Below are positions 24,572 through 36,395 of a stretch of 64,000 nucleotides of DNA, piece after piece (within the stretch, counting starts at the first letter, position 1; every line of letters starts with the position of its first letter). This DNA comes from Ascaris suum. Taxonomy: Eukaryota; Nematoda; Chromadorea; Rhabditida; Ascarididae. The translations under genes were made by a program, and so were the position numbers. The stretch is from assembly GCA_013433145.1 (NCBI GenBank), contig CM024180.1, positions 2,693,001 through 2,757,000 on the forward strand, written 5' to 3'. Under the pieces are notes generated by a model. That model was not told where the DNA came from. It ran no database searches and saw nothing but the letters and a program-made list of their open reading frames with translations.

Positions 24572-25729
24572 GTTAGTAATATATCTACTCAATAGGCACT
24601 AGTTTTTTTTGGATTTTCAATGAATTCATTTCAGTTAGCTCCACTTGTAGGCCCAACGCTTATTGATAATTTTGATAATATCTTATGCCATTATTGATAA
24701 TATTGATAACATTTCACATACTCATTTATATTTTGAGTGCATTCATTTAAGTGATAATGATCGTTTAGCGTTAAATTGCATTCATTAGTAATCCATGCCA
24801 TTAGCAAATTTCTCAACGTACAAAAAAAGTTCGAGTAAATTCATAAGTATACATAATAAACAGTGAATTTAGCAGTTGCTTAAAATAGCGTTTGCTCGAT
24901 AATCTATACTTTTATAGTGCTAGATTTTGCACTTATAATGATCTCTACATTTATAAACATTTATTGCAATGCACAACTAAGAGAGCTGCTTTTGGAAATT
25001 ATTTTTTTCCACTAGTTTAGAAAGAATTTGTGGATAATTTATGCTTGAAAAGTTACCCAAATAAAGTTGAATGCAACAATATAAATATATAAGAGAAAAA
25101 TTTTATAGGCTAATGCTTATAACCAATTAATCGTTATATAATAGATGGGAGAAATTTTTTAATATGATCATCATATTTTGTTTTTTTTTTTTGAACTAAT
25201 ATGTTTGTTTAATGTATTCTATTCGTAACACATTCGCTTGTTAGGCTTAACAATTGTCATGCGCTTCACGCATTTGAAGTATTGGTGGCAGTAATCGTTT
25301 TGCTTTCATAATCTAGGCTGAAATATGGCCTGAATTCGCAAACAATATTGGTAGCTTCGAGAAATCTGTCGCATTTAGCCGACCTGTAATAGGTCTGAGA
25401 AATAGCGTCCATTCACTCGCTATTGCATGCAGTGGGAAAAAATTCGCACTGCTTGATCTTACAGCAATACTGTGCAAAGTATCTTGCTTTTGAAGTATCT
25501 TCTTGCATTTATTAATAAAGCTATTGTTGTGGTCAATAGTACGGCGCTGCTTCAATTCCTAAATTCTAATGATTCAGTTCACACAAAATGTACGATGTTG
25601 AATAGGGGAAGGTTGAGGAGGATTGCAATGATGAACGAAAGAGAGGGAGGAGGGAGGGGAGAGAAGACAGCGGATGAATCTTCACTTTCTTTTGCACCTA
25701 AAGAGAAACAAAACAAGCCGGATGATCAC

Positions 25730-25885
25730 CGACAGTTTGTTTTTTTTTTTTTTTTCAAGCAATAAAAAGGCAACGAAACATTTCTTCCAGAATTTCTCCT
25801 GGGATCGCGATCGAGAGAAAGTGCTATGGTGCCATCTGTCCTTTTCTCCTCTTTCTCTACTTGTGGCGTCGTTGAAGTCCATTTG
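25730..25885 (-). CDS. candidate first coding exon, highly charged peptide
   Basis: Minus strand: a TACTAAT branch-like motif and TTATATTCCAG precede CAA and then ATG at 25882. The peptide starts MDFNDATSRERGEKDRWHH and continues with SFSRSRSQEKFW-like basic/serine sequence. The first 20 codons are G/A-first rich. A GTGATC donor follows TCG at the left edge. The three-base leader would suit a spliced-leader acceptor, but no leader can be seen in genomic DNA. The antisense strand is also open here and purine-rich. Product unknown. Confidence 0.28.
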
Positions 25886-26670
25886 CTGGAATATAACATT
25901 AGTACGCCTGCCTATAAAAGCTCGCATCTAATCCCCAAATGAATTCCAGCGCTTATGGGAAAATATAATCAGTCACAGGGAGGTGCACAAGAAAATTGAT
26001 ATTGAATTGTTGCGTATTCCTCATTTATCCTCTGTACTATTTCCCATATTTTGCAGCCATTACAGGATTTTTAAGAGATATGAATTATTCCCTTTTAATT
26101 TTCACTCTTATGAATTTCACGATTTTTTTGCGGAAGCGATCAACAAAATTTTGACAAGAGTAACGCTCAGGAATCGAATAAAGCTATGTATGCTGAAGAT
26201 TACCATCCTATCCTAGGTGACTTCTTGAGGCGGTACATTTTCCAGGATGTTATCATATTTATTGGCTATAACAGAGGTTATTGCTAGAAAATTTAGGCTA
26301 TCTCGGCAATACACTATACAATTTCCCACACGTATGAGAATAAGACATTTTCTGGGTTCTGTGATGAAAGGCATAACGCTGTGGAGGAGAATGGAGACTA
26401 TTAAAATTATTCCATTTTGTAATGCCATACTTTTTTTAACCTGTCAAACCTATAGCAAAGAAGCAAGATCCTCTAATCGTTTCCATCTATTGGCAATCTT
26501 CCTATACTTAGCAAGAGGGAATCTAAATATAAGGGCATTGCATTCCGATATAAAATGCTCACCACGCGCGCTTGTTTATTTCTTTCTTTGAAGCAGATAT
26601 ATGCATAGGCGCGAGCTGCATATTCGCCTTGCTGTTTCCGTTATTTAAACTATTCTCGGGACGATTATCT

Positions 26671-26684
26671 CCCCCCCCCCCCCC
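26671..26684. repeat. 14-base poly-C run
   Basis: Fourteen consecutive C between ATTATCT and ACCTACTT. Confidence 0.95.
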
Positions 26685-26689
26685 ACCTA

Positions 26690-28080
26690 CTTACCTAGAT
26701 GTTCCGTCCTTTCCGTACCTCTTGATCAAAATACCAGCCCCGGAAAGAGGCATAAGTCACCGATGTGTGCAATTTTTTAAATTTTTAAAATTTAGGTCAG
26801 TGATCTTTTCTGGATATGACGCGCTAGCTATATGGATGCCAATCTAAGTGGATTGTTTTGTCTCCAAAAGCTTCTGGGATATTTCTTTCCACAGAGATTG
26901 TAACAACGCATCACAAATAGCGTTGGAAATCCACTTGCGAGTTTTGCTATCAATTCTTGTTTACTTCACTGATATTAATGCTGATATATACATGGATTAT
27001 CGTTTCTTTCGAGTTAAATAATCTTTAGTAAGGTTTACGCTGTTTTTTATTTTCTTATCACAGAAAGATCGCTTAGCGGCTCTTCTATTTTTCAATGAAA
27101 GTATTAATGATAGTCGCATGCATTCTATAATCAAAATTTCCGAAAGCATTAGCATTTATGATATCATCCGAAGAAGGGAGCAGAAATATTTGTGAAAAAA
27201 AATCAACTTTTTTTTTAATAAATTGAAAGAATTTATTCGTCGATAAATGAAAATTTTCACTCAAATAATACGAATTTCATTCGCTAAAAAATTCTTTTTC
27301 ATTTACTTTGTGGAGGAATTGGTTGAAATATTCAAAAAAGTTTTTTTCTGGTTTTTCCGGGAAATTGCATGAATGCGAAAAAATCTCATTCGTTTCGGCG
27401 AAAATTATGCGATTAGTCGCCATTGTTATTTGAACACTCTTCGAAATCAACGAAATAATAGCGAATTGTGAACCAATGATTGAAATGCATCTAATTCGTT
27501 AAGAGATGCCAACTAATCGTTTCAATCGTATTTATTCAGTTCAACGGCTTTCTATTTTCGCATAAAGCTGAAAATAATCTAAATAGTCCTTTGAGTTTTT
27601 TAGAAATAGATAATGATTATTGTAGTTTAATTGAATTATTTGTACTGAAATTCAATTTAATGTCAAATTTAAACAAGCAATTGATTTGTATTTATTAGGC
27701 TTTTACTTTTTAGTGCTTCTAAAAATATAACTAAATCAGTAGGTATGAGTATGAGTAACCATTTGATCCTATTGAATTAAAGTTTATCAGTTTTTTTTTC
27801 TTTTGTTCAAAAGTCTTCCATTGTTCTCACTTTACAACAACGCGAAAGTATGCCAGCGAAATTGCTGCAAAATGTATTTTTATCTTGCACTTTATTGTAC
27901 CAGTCGGTTGTCTCAAAAATCAAAAGCCAATAGCCAACCACTAGGATATATCTATCCTCAACATGAATTATTGTGTAATTCCTAAATACAAGCTGGATTT
28001 TTGCAGTAAATTCGACCGGATGTGCAAGAAAGCTGATCTGCAGGTTATTGCTTAATAAATGAAGCTCATGATAGTAAAGC
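26690..28080. other. AT-rich stretch without supported genes
   Basis: No frame with codon bias and no repeat was found beyond homopolymer tracts. Confidence 0.5.
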
Positions 28081-28088
28081 AATATAGG

Positions 28089-28259
28089 GACGATCCTTTA
28101 TAGTTATCACTCATTCCAAGCACCAACATTATTTCACGATGGCCTGGAACTCCAGTGTTAATGGGTCATAGTGAAATCAAGTCGGGGCCAGTTAAAACGC
28201 TGGTAGGAGGAACTGCCCTCATCACTCTAACTAGTCAACCCCTGTGGAACCTTAAGAAA
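28089..28259 (+). other. GC-richer patch with a 57-codon open frame
   Basis: About 170 bp stand out by composition. One plus frame reads WPGTPVLMGHSEIKSGPVK and continues with VGGTALITLTSQPLW. There is no ATG at the start and no good splice sites. It could be a fragment of a transposable element or a decayed exon. No match was made. Confidence 0.2.
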
Positions 28260-29684
28260 TTTTTAACCTCTATTTTTATTTGACGCAATATGATGTTTCT
28301 CTTTTTTTGCACCCGGTTGTAGCATCAAGACAAAAGTCCATTATTCTGGTAAGATGAGTTTCACCGCATGAAACAGTCTGTTCATCCATGCGTAAACAAC
28401 CATTTCATGCAATAACAACTTGCAAAAGTATTCGAAAAATATGAACAATTTGAAACACCTAATTAGCCTTCAAAACGATCATCTCTATTTGACAAGGTAA
28501 AGTCTAACTTTACAAATATTATAAGCGAATATTTTTAGATCTTATTCCTATCCAACATTCTTTGTCTAAATCATGTTCAAATGTTTCGAAGAGAAATTTG
28601 TAGGATTTTAATCCAGATGAATCATCTATATCTTGCAATAGGCAAAATAGATATCATTGAAATTGAAGTTGCAATAATTATGGAAAATCGAACCTAGAGA
28701 GGAAAAAAAAAAACGATTTGCAATAGATGAAGAACAGAATTGAGCTAGCAGAAAAATAAAAGAAGCTCTTCGTTCGCTTTTCTTTCAGAGTTATTATCGC
28801 TTTGAATTGTTGTTTATCAAACGTTCACACAAACTGCACATTCCACTTACTTCTAAATTATGCACGCATCAGCTAATAGTTGTAACGTGGAAATTTGTTT
28901 CCGTTGTCGACTAGAAAATGCGTCTATATACACAGCTAACGAGAATTTCGTGTGCGAAATTACTTGCTATTTTCATCTCGATTTCTCATTCTTATTTATT
29001 TTGATGTGCTCAAAGTTATATATTGTTATTTTATGTTTACCATTGAGTAGAGTATCACGATAATGGGGAATCTGTTTGCTGAGAATGATGTTGATTGCCT
29101 AATTTGTTTGGTTTGAAATTCTCATGTTTGTCGTTGCAATCCTATTCATTTTTCTTTATCATCACTAGCCATATTCGTTTAATGAATATTATACCTGTAT
29201 TTTATCATCCTCTCAGATAGAAATTTTCTATCCACTCGATTGCAAACTGTTATATGAGGTGTTCTTGAGGCCGACGTTGTTGAAGAATTCTCCTTCAGGT
29301 TTTAATGAAGTATCGGGAGAAGGAACGGCCAATAACGGGTTCCAATATTTTCAATTCGAATTGCACATAAGCATTCGTTTCTTGAATTTTTGATAGATGT
29401 GTGAGAATTCGAGAATGTCGATAGAATTTTGCACTCATACTTTATATGTTACTTCAATAAAAATATGCATTTTTTAAGGAAAAAGTGCATTTTTCTGTGG
29501 ATATTACCTAAAATTGATTAATATTTACAAATTCGTCTTCTTTACCGGTCTATCATGAGAACGTCATATTGAAATTAGTAATAGGCTTAATTTGAAAAGT
29601 TGATAAGGAATTTCATCCGAAATGCCCAGCATGAAAAATCTTCAGCGAAATATTTTTGTTGAAATGTTTTACCCGCTCTGAAGT

Positions 29685-29912
29685 ATGATCGAATGTGGAG
29701 TAACAGAGATGCAAGGGTGGCGGGAAGGGAGAAGTGGAGGAGAAAAAATGAACAAAATTATAGAAGGAGCAATTAGTGGAGTGGAAGTGGAGTTCGAATT
29801 ATTCTCTTATCGAATACGAGCCAAAAATTTCTCGAATAGGAGCCAAAAACTTGTGTCAATAGCAAATTGGTTATCTAGAGCATTTTTTAACTGCAATGAG
29901 CTTCTGAATTGA
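29685..29912 (+). CDS. possible 75-residue coding frame
   Basis: The ATG at 29685 directly follows an in-frame TGA, and the frame ends TGA at 29910-29912. G-first codons reach about 30%. The peptide has a glycine/glutamate-rich start (EMQGWREGRSGGEKMNKII) and a VEVEFELF segment. There is no signal peptide and no known motif. A second coding-like frame follows on the same strand (29979-30161, with a CTCTAG acceptor-like motif), but the phases do not join simply. The purine-rich composition may inflate the bias. Confidence 0.28.
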   Translation: MIECGVTEMQGWREGRSGGEKMNKIIEGAISGVEVEFELFSYRIRAKNFSNRSQKLVSIANWLSRAFFNCNELLN

Positions 29913-30238
29913 TGTTGATGACATATAATATTGGAGATATGAGCGCTATGAACCACTAACAAATCGTGCACGAATGTCATGGTCTCTAGGGGGGAACACA
30001 TCGCTGATTTAACCGGATTGCTTTTTGGCGGGTTTTTTAGACGCTGCTATTTGGGTACCGCTATGAGTTGCCGCTCTCTATTTACGAATGCTCATTTCTC
30101 TTCTAAACGAGCGAATAGAATTTCTACTATTTACGCTGTTGTTAGTGCAGTGAGGTTGTGAATATTCGCTGTTGGATTATTGCATTCGGCAGGTGTGAGC
30201 AAATTTTGCTAGCGAGTCTCGTTAGAATTTTCGATGAT

Positions 30239-30496
30239 TTAACAACTAGAGTTTACTATTTCAAGTTCATTAAATGCTCGATGAATTTTCTGATAGTGTT
30301 TTAAACACTTTGGTCTATTTATCTTTGAGTAATAGTTCACTTCACAAAAATGCTCTATTGCTAATCGGCCCTCGCTCGAGCATGAAATAACATGTTTTTC
30401 AAGACTGCAAATTAACCTATTATGGAAATGAAAGTTGTATACATCAAATGGAGCAGAATTTAATGATAAGTGCTTGTCGGTATCGGCATAACGCAT
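30239..30496 (-). CDS. 85-codon open frame with a possible internal exon
   Basis: Minus strand. TTAATTTGCAG inside the frame is followed by one base and a coding-like stretch (LEKHVISCSSEGRLAIEHF) up to a GAA|GTGAAC that could be a donor. The remainder is cysteine- and histidine-containing (RPKCLKHYQKIHRAFNELE). ATG at 30496 opens the frame. Composition overall is near random, so only the middle is a serious exon candidate. Confidence 0.2.
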   Translation of the reverse strand: MRYADTDKHLSLNSAPFDVYNFHFHNRLICSLEKHVISCSSEGRLAIEHFCEVNYYSKINRPKCLKHYQKIHRAFNELEIVNSSC

Positions 30497-30499
30497 TTA

Positions 30500-33400
30500 A
30501 ACATCGTTTTTTTCTCGTTGAGATTTGATAAACCTCTTTGAGACATTTACTTTCCTCGTCAATTTTTAAATTTCATTTCATTTCAGTTCATTCTTCCTGT
30601 TCATTTCGATCTTTGAGTAATGGAATCAACTTTCGAAATGCTAAGTTGCAGTATCTGAGTAGGGAAATTCACTCCCTTATAGAGTTATAAAAGAACTATT
30701 GTTGGCATTTGAAAGTAAAGACTATTCTTATCTTGTCGATTACCTCGTAGATATTTGCACAAAAAACTGAATCTTCCATTAATTCGGAAAACTCAATAAG
30801 ACTGCGAACTTCTTCAAGTTTTCTGCTGCAGCTACAAGTACGCAAAGGCGATGCGAGAAACGTGCATCATAAATGCCTCTATTTTCTTAAAGAATATTCC
30901 CTTTGGTACTTGAATGGCGTAGTCTCCCATAATCTTTGCCAATTCATGATCGATAATAAAATTTCGTGCAGACAAAAAAGTGGAGAGAAGATGGGGGAGG
31001 AACGTGAAGGGTTCAGGTGAAAAAGTAGTGAGAGGCGCTATTCTCCTTACTTAACTCAGCCCATACATTAACAGTCAGTCGAAAATTTCCGCTACCACGT
31101 GAACGGTTGCTTTACGAGCTTCTTCCGGAATTGTATCTGAACTCAAGCTCAATCAAATATGTTTGATGCACATGAGTTCTGTGTCCCATTGATTTGCTTC
31201 ATAGTGCACTTTTCTCTTAACGTCCACTATGAAGAAGTGACAATTTAGACCGTTCGTGAAGTGACAACAAAACGAGTAACACCTTTTCACTTTGTGGCGT
31301 CACGAAATCCGTTTTCAGAGTGAGCGATTGCGGAGGAAGACATTTGATTTTGAGAATATCTTAGTATTGGAGTGCTGATAAGTTGGGAGCATGTTTTCAT
31401 ATTATCCATCAGTTTCCGCCACTTTCATTCGAATTTGCATATTTTTGATTTCGCGCTTATGCAAAACTTTATCGAATAGCACAATTCAACCATCGTTTAT
31501 TAACGCGACTTGTGAAATAGCGAAAAATCGCGAAATACCTAAGCGTCATGGTTCGATTCATTTATAGACGAAACGCTACTTTGATTTCTTTTCTTTCTTC
31601 TGTATCCCCTCTTGGCTCAAAACGCATTTTTGCCTTAAGTGAACGGAGGAATGTGGTCAGTGCGCTAATGATCGCAATTCAAGTACTGGACTATTTTTAT
31701 GCGATTTGGATTGTTAGCAGAAATGCATTGTAGTGATATCATGTCAGCACATATATAGTGATATTATATGTATCCGCATGCGGCTCTATCCGTGTCTGTC
31801 TTTTGGGTAGTTTCACCTTGCGAACTCTTGAAACTGGAGTTAAAAAATTTGATGGGTGTATTGCTGGAAACTTCGTAGACTAAGACTGCCTTGAAATTGG
31901 GTGGTTCCAAGTGACATCGAAAGTTTACTCGTCGACGTGAATAGAGTGCAAAAAGCGCAAATCGTGTCAGCCTTTCTATCGCTTTTAGCCTATGTCATTT
32001 ATTGGTGTATTTATAGCACGGCTGATTCCCCGTCTTAGCGCTTCGCATGTGGCCTCATAAACGTATCGGCCATTTCAATTTTTCAAATTGCCACTGTTGG
32101 TTAACCATATCGTTTCATTAATTTAATCATAGACTTCGCTTTTAAAACACTTTACGCTTGTGAAGTAATAGTATGGATTCGTTGCGGGGAGGGCAACTAA
32201 GGCGCCTTCAAAACGGCATAATGCACTTTGAAAATCCACAACCTTCACTCTATCTCTTCATCCCTTATTTCCCATTCTTTCCGATCGGTTTTCACCTCCC
32301 TTCGATGCCGCTTGCTTCATCCATTTCTTTCCTTTAGTTCCATCGTTTTAGCCTCCTTTTACCTATCATCCTTCCTACTCTCCTTGCTCTTTCTATCGTC
32401 ATAAGGCCAAATTCGTGTTTGATTTAATTACTTTCTGAATGCGATAACTTTCTATGTCTCAGAGGTGTTAATGCATTAGACGAGTTTCGTGCTTGCATTT
32501 GCATGTCTTCCTTTCATAATCTTTCATTCCATTTCCTAACGTTTACTTTGTTTCCACTACTTTTTGTCTGAATGAAATCTAGCCTCAAGGTAGAAACAAC
32601 AAGAGCAAACGTTTATTCATATAAAATTAAACGTTAATTTGAAGAAGCCAATATCAAAAGAAAGTTATTGAAATTAATGAATAAATGAAGCGATCCTTAC
32701 AAGGATTAAATTTGTGGGATAAATTCTCATCAAAGCTTTATTGAATCACTAATTCGTCTATAGAAGTATACTAACTTTATGCTGTCAGCTTTCGCTTTCA
32801 AAGTTTTTTTTTTTGCGGCAATTCACGCCCATTGATTCATATTGAAAGCTCACTACTACTACTAATACTACTACTACTATCTCTTCAGTATGAGTTACTT
32901 CTTTTCTATCGTTATAATTTTTATTATACTTATTACTTTGTTTAGTTTTTAGATGCAAACGTTTTTCCCACCCCTATTAATGGTAATTCGTTTCCCTTTC
33001 CTTAGAAGTATCATAAATGAAGTGTGCGTTGATCAGTTCGGCCAATTTTTCCGCTCATATATAAAATTTTATAGGAAATTAGATATTACTTTGTGAAATG
33101 ATTACATTTCAAGCCATCTTCATGCGCTCTCTAATTAATGCAACTGCAAAATGTATCATTTCCCAGCGAAATGATCTCTTCTTACTTATTAATAATGACT
33201 AACAGTTTTTGTTGAAAGTAGCTTACATTTATTGCGTTGTCGATTATCATTACCTGCAGAAAAGACATCCTATCGTATTCGAAGCAATGAAGCTTTAATA
33301 TACTTACCCGAATATGGAAGCTGAACGATGCATCAAAGTCAACCTTTTTCGTCTGGCATTTCCGTTTGAATTAAGCGTGCTGAATTCTTTTTTTCGAACA

Positions 33401-34160
33401 CAAATCGAACAGTTTTTTCTATCCCTTGCCCCTAATAAAATCCAACGTTTTCGCCTCTCTTATTAGATAGCAGTGAAAAAAAAAACACTTGAGGACATTT
33501 TATTCATCTTATCAATTTTAAGTACAGAAGTTGAAGATGTTCGAGCGATAGAACTGTAAGAGACCGATATCATGCTTTTCTAGTTTACTTTTGATGTAAT
33601 AATTATAAAACATCACATAGTAATAGAATAATTACTGATTAACTTCCCACTGGCGATAGTTATAAATAAATGAATTGGAGGAAGCTTTCACTGAAAACCT
33701 CGAGCTTCTAGCATCTTCCCACATGAAAATGCACAAAGATTTGTTTAATTCTCAATGATAATGTGAACTATAGTACACTTCCTAACAGTGCTAGAAGTTG
33801 GCCGCCGTAGTCAACTCTCACACTGAACAGGCAGCTAACCGAAAATAGTTTTGAAAATAAGCTCGAACATATGTGTTGTGTTCGGTGTTGCATGTGTGCT
33901 TGTTTATAGTGGTCCGATGCCGATATATATGTATCAGCAAGTTTGGGTCATAATATTCTTGATTTATATATTGGAGCACACAAATCAGAAGTAAAAAAGT
34001 TAATATGGTTCTTTTTTGAGCATAGCTGGGTCATGAACTGTTCATTAATGCACTTGACGCCTTCCTAATATTACTCGGTGCGCCGGTATCTTCAAAATCC
34101 ATTAGATCTGTGTGCTTATAACTCTTGCAAAATTAGCATAATAATCGCAAATTTGGCATT
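30500..34160. other. AT-rich stretch without supported genes
   Basis: Contains the ACT microsatellite. A 61-codon frame at 31548-31733 (+) has a protein-like middle but no splice signals. Nothing else is supported. Confidence 0.45.
32852..32880. repeat. (ACT)n short microsatellite
   Basis: Nine to ten ACT/CTA triplets with one interruption (AATACT), in otherwise non-repetitive AT-rich DNA. Confidence 0.9.
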
Positions 34161-34168
34161 GCAAAGTA

Positions 34169-34945
34169 TCATATTGCGTAGCATATTGCAAGTGAATAAC
34201 TAACTGCACTCATGCATGTTAATGTATCGTTCATTGATAAAATTTCTATTGTCATCGTTCCATATCCAATGCTGCATTCTCTTTCAAAGCCGAATGCAAT
34301 ATAATTTATCATTGCATTGCTGAAAGGTTTTTTTCTTTGCACGAATATTCCATGAGCAAGTAGCATTTTTCGCCATCGCTTATATCATGCAATGGTTTCT
34401 TTTAGTATGTTTGCTCGCTTCCATTTGAGGCAAATATCTACCACCTTTATCGAATTTTTCCGTTTGTACAAGCGACATATTTTACGGGATATTTGTGTCT
34501 AACTTTTTCTATGATGTCATCTCGGTTTACACCATATTGTGTAAAATAACACCGATATTTGCTATATTCGTTTACATATCTCTTAAAATGGTAGAAAGCA
34601 CCAACGCTATAACCAATATTTTCCGATGGTTTTTCTTCTATCCTCACCAGCGACGATGAAATAGCGCTGCTCTATACCTAAATGAACGTAATAATGGTAC
34701 TATTGAAGTAACCGAGAATATCTGTATATTTTTCACCAAATATGAAATTTAAACATAAATATGCATAATGATTGAAGCACGTTTACAGCAATTACTGAAG
34801 CATTTAAACCTATCACGCATACGCAATGCTTGAGTATTTTTTTCAACTCTCTAGCTACAATTAAACATGGCATCGCTATATCAGAGATTTTAATTACATT
34901 TAATGTATTTACTAATGGACATTTTGAAATGCATATCATTTGCAT
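34169..34945 (-). CDS. candidate minus-strand gene with three coding-like blocks
   Basis: Three minus-strand frames follow one another. Block 1 (34733-34945) begins at an ATG and reads for example LIVARELKKILKHCVCVIG, ending near a GTGAAA. Block 2 (34447-34671, after TATAG) is 74 residues rich in E, K, Y and D (RIEEKPSENIGYSVGAFYH ... NRDDIIEKVRHKYPVKY), with G-first codons near 29%. Block 3 (34169-34319, after AACCTTTCAG) reads FERECSIGYGTMTIEILSM and ends TGA. Donors that would join all three in phase are not settled; GTTAGA and CG|GTGTTA in block 2 are the main options. No domain is recognised. Confidence 0.3.
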
Positions 34946-35171
34946 AGAAAATAAATGTTGAATAACGAAATAGCACTCGCTTTCGTCGTTAAATATTTCC
35001 GTTTAGAGCGTCTATGTTAGAGAAATGCCTTCCTCTCTTCTCAATTTAATTCCATTGACGTCATTCTTTTAAGAGGTATTATGCCTGTAAGGTTTTTTTA
35101 AATTATTTTCTGCCTAAATGCTAGATGCTTATGGGTTTATCCTTCGAGAAGAAAACTGACCGAATAAGCAG

Positions 35172-35560
35172 AAAGCACGCAGGTGAAGGTAACAAAATAT
35201 GAGCAGGTAAGAGACGGCAATTACATGCTGAAAAGGCACATAGCAGGACGTGCTGAAGAAAGCAACATGAGCAGTGTATTGTGGAAGGAACCTCAGTTAT
35301 TGGCTCATGAAACCACTATCGCTTCCATCGTCGATAAAACCCTGGGGATTTGACTTGGATGTAAGAAATTTTCGTGAAACATAAGAGGACAATTTATGGC
35401 CGGAAAAGGTAGTGAATGAAAAATGTGCTGAAGAGAAACCAAAATCGGATTTGAGCGTTTAAACATGATCGATGAGATGGTTCGACGGAATCCTATCGCG
35501 GCTTTGGGGAAAATATTTTGCGCTCTACATCTAGTTTATGAATCAAGTGAAGTGCTGGCA
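35172..35560 (+). pseudogene. decayed coding sequence, possibly Tc1/mariner-like
   Basis: Three plus-strand stretches with coding-like codon bias lie in shifting frames. The first is 35172-35352 (RDGNYMLKRHIAGRAEESN ... HETTIASIVDKTLGI). Next comes a short KVVNEKCAEEKPKSDLSV. Last is MIDEMVRRNPIAALGKIF. The last resembles the 'RRNPxxSLRKLA' helix-turn-helix region of Tc1/mariner-type transposases, but weakly and over only about 25 residues. Stops and frameshifts between the parts argue for a dead copy. No terminal inverted repeats were located. Confidence 0.25.
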
Positions 35561-35701
35561 TAGTCTGAAAATTGTTTTTATTATCTCAACTCTCAATGAC
35601 TAGGGAATTCCACTCATTATGATTTGCCTTTGTGATATAGGTCCCATCTATAGTTACTAAGCTTTGAGTGTCTATTCACAGTTACGAATAACTGTTGTTG
35701 T

Positions 35702-35940
<239 letters not shown>

Positions 35941-36170
35941 TCTTTGGTCACACATATACCTATCTATGTTCTTCGAGCATTTGCAAGCTTATATAGTCCA
36001 TCATATGCAGAATCTTGAAAATCTTGCTGAACGCATTCTAGCGATAGCCTTACAATGTTGTGGTTTTGGTTGCTTCAGTTCTTGACAAATTTAACAGCTA
36101 AAGGAATAATGCAAGGAGAGGTTATTAAGTGCCAGTTTCTCTGAGCTGTATATCGTTGCAGCTGTTTTCT

Positions 36171-36395
36171 TTATAGTATATTTTTGGCGACATGATGAAC
36201 AAATTGTTGAGAGAAGAAGGAAATGTGTTCGACAGGCTGAGACAATTTGTATCTTTCAACGCTTCGTCTATTGAACTTGCCGTTTGCACCAATACTGAGC
36301 AGCATTAGAAGAAAAATATACGTAGATAGGGTACAAACGATGGCCCTTTCATACGCATCATATCGCTTACAAAAATTACTGGCAAAATTTTGCAT
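36171..36395 (-). CDS. possible small secreted or membrane protein frame
   Basis: The minus-strand ATG at 36395 opens 74 codons to TAA. Residues about 18-35 form a hydrophobic segment (AIVCTLSTYIFLLMLLSIG) followed by a basic, polar tail (GKFNRRSVERYKLSQPVEH). This layout would suit a type II membrane or signal-anchored protein. Codon bias is weak (T-first 23%), no splice sites frame it and no family is recognised. Confidence 0.22.
   Translation of the reverse strand: MQNFASNFCKRYDAYERAIVCTLSTYIFLLMLLSIGANGKFNRRSVERYKLSQPVEHISFFSQQFVHHVAKNIL

Noticed and set aside
24361..24720. 60-bp intron 24572-24634 joining two pieces of one gene
   Set aside because: The splice would create CGT TAG and end the protein at once, so it is not used as evidence for a longer product.
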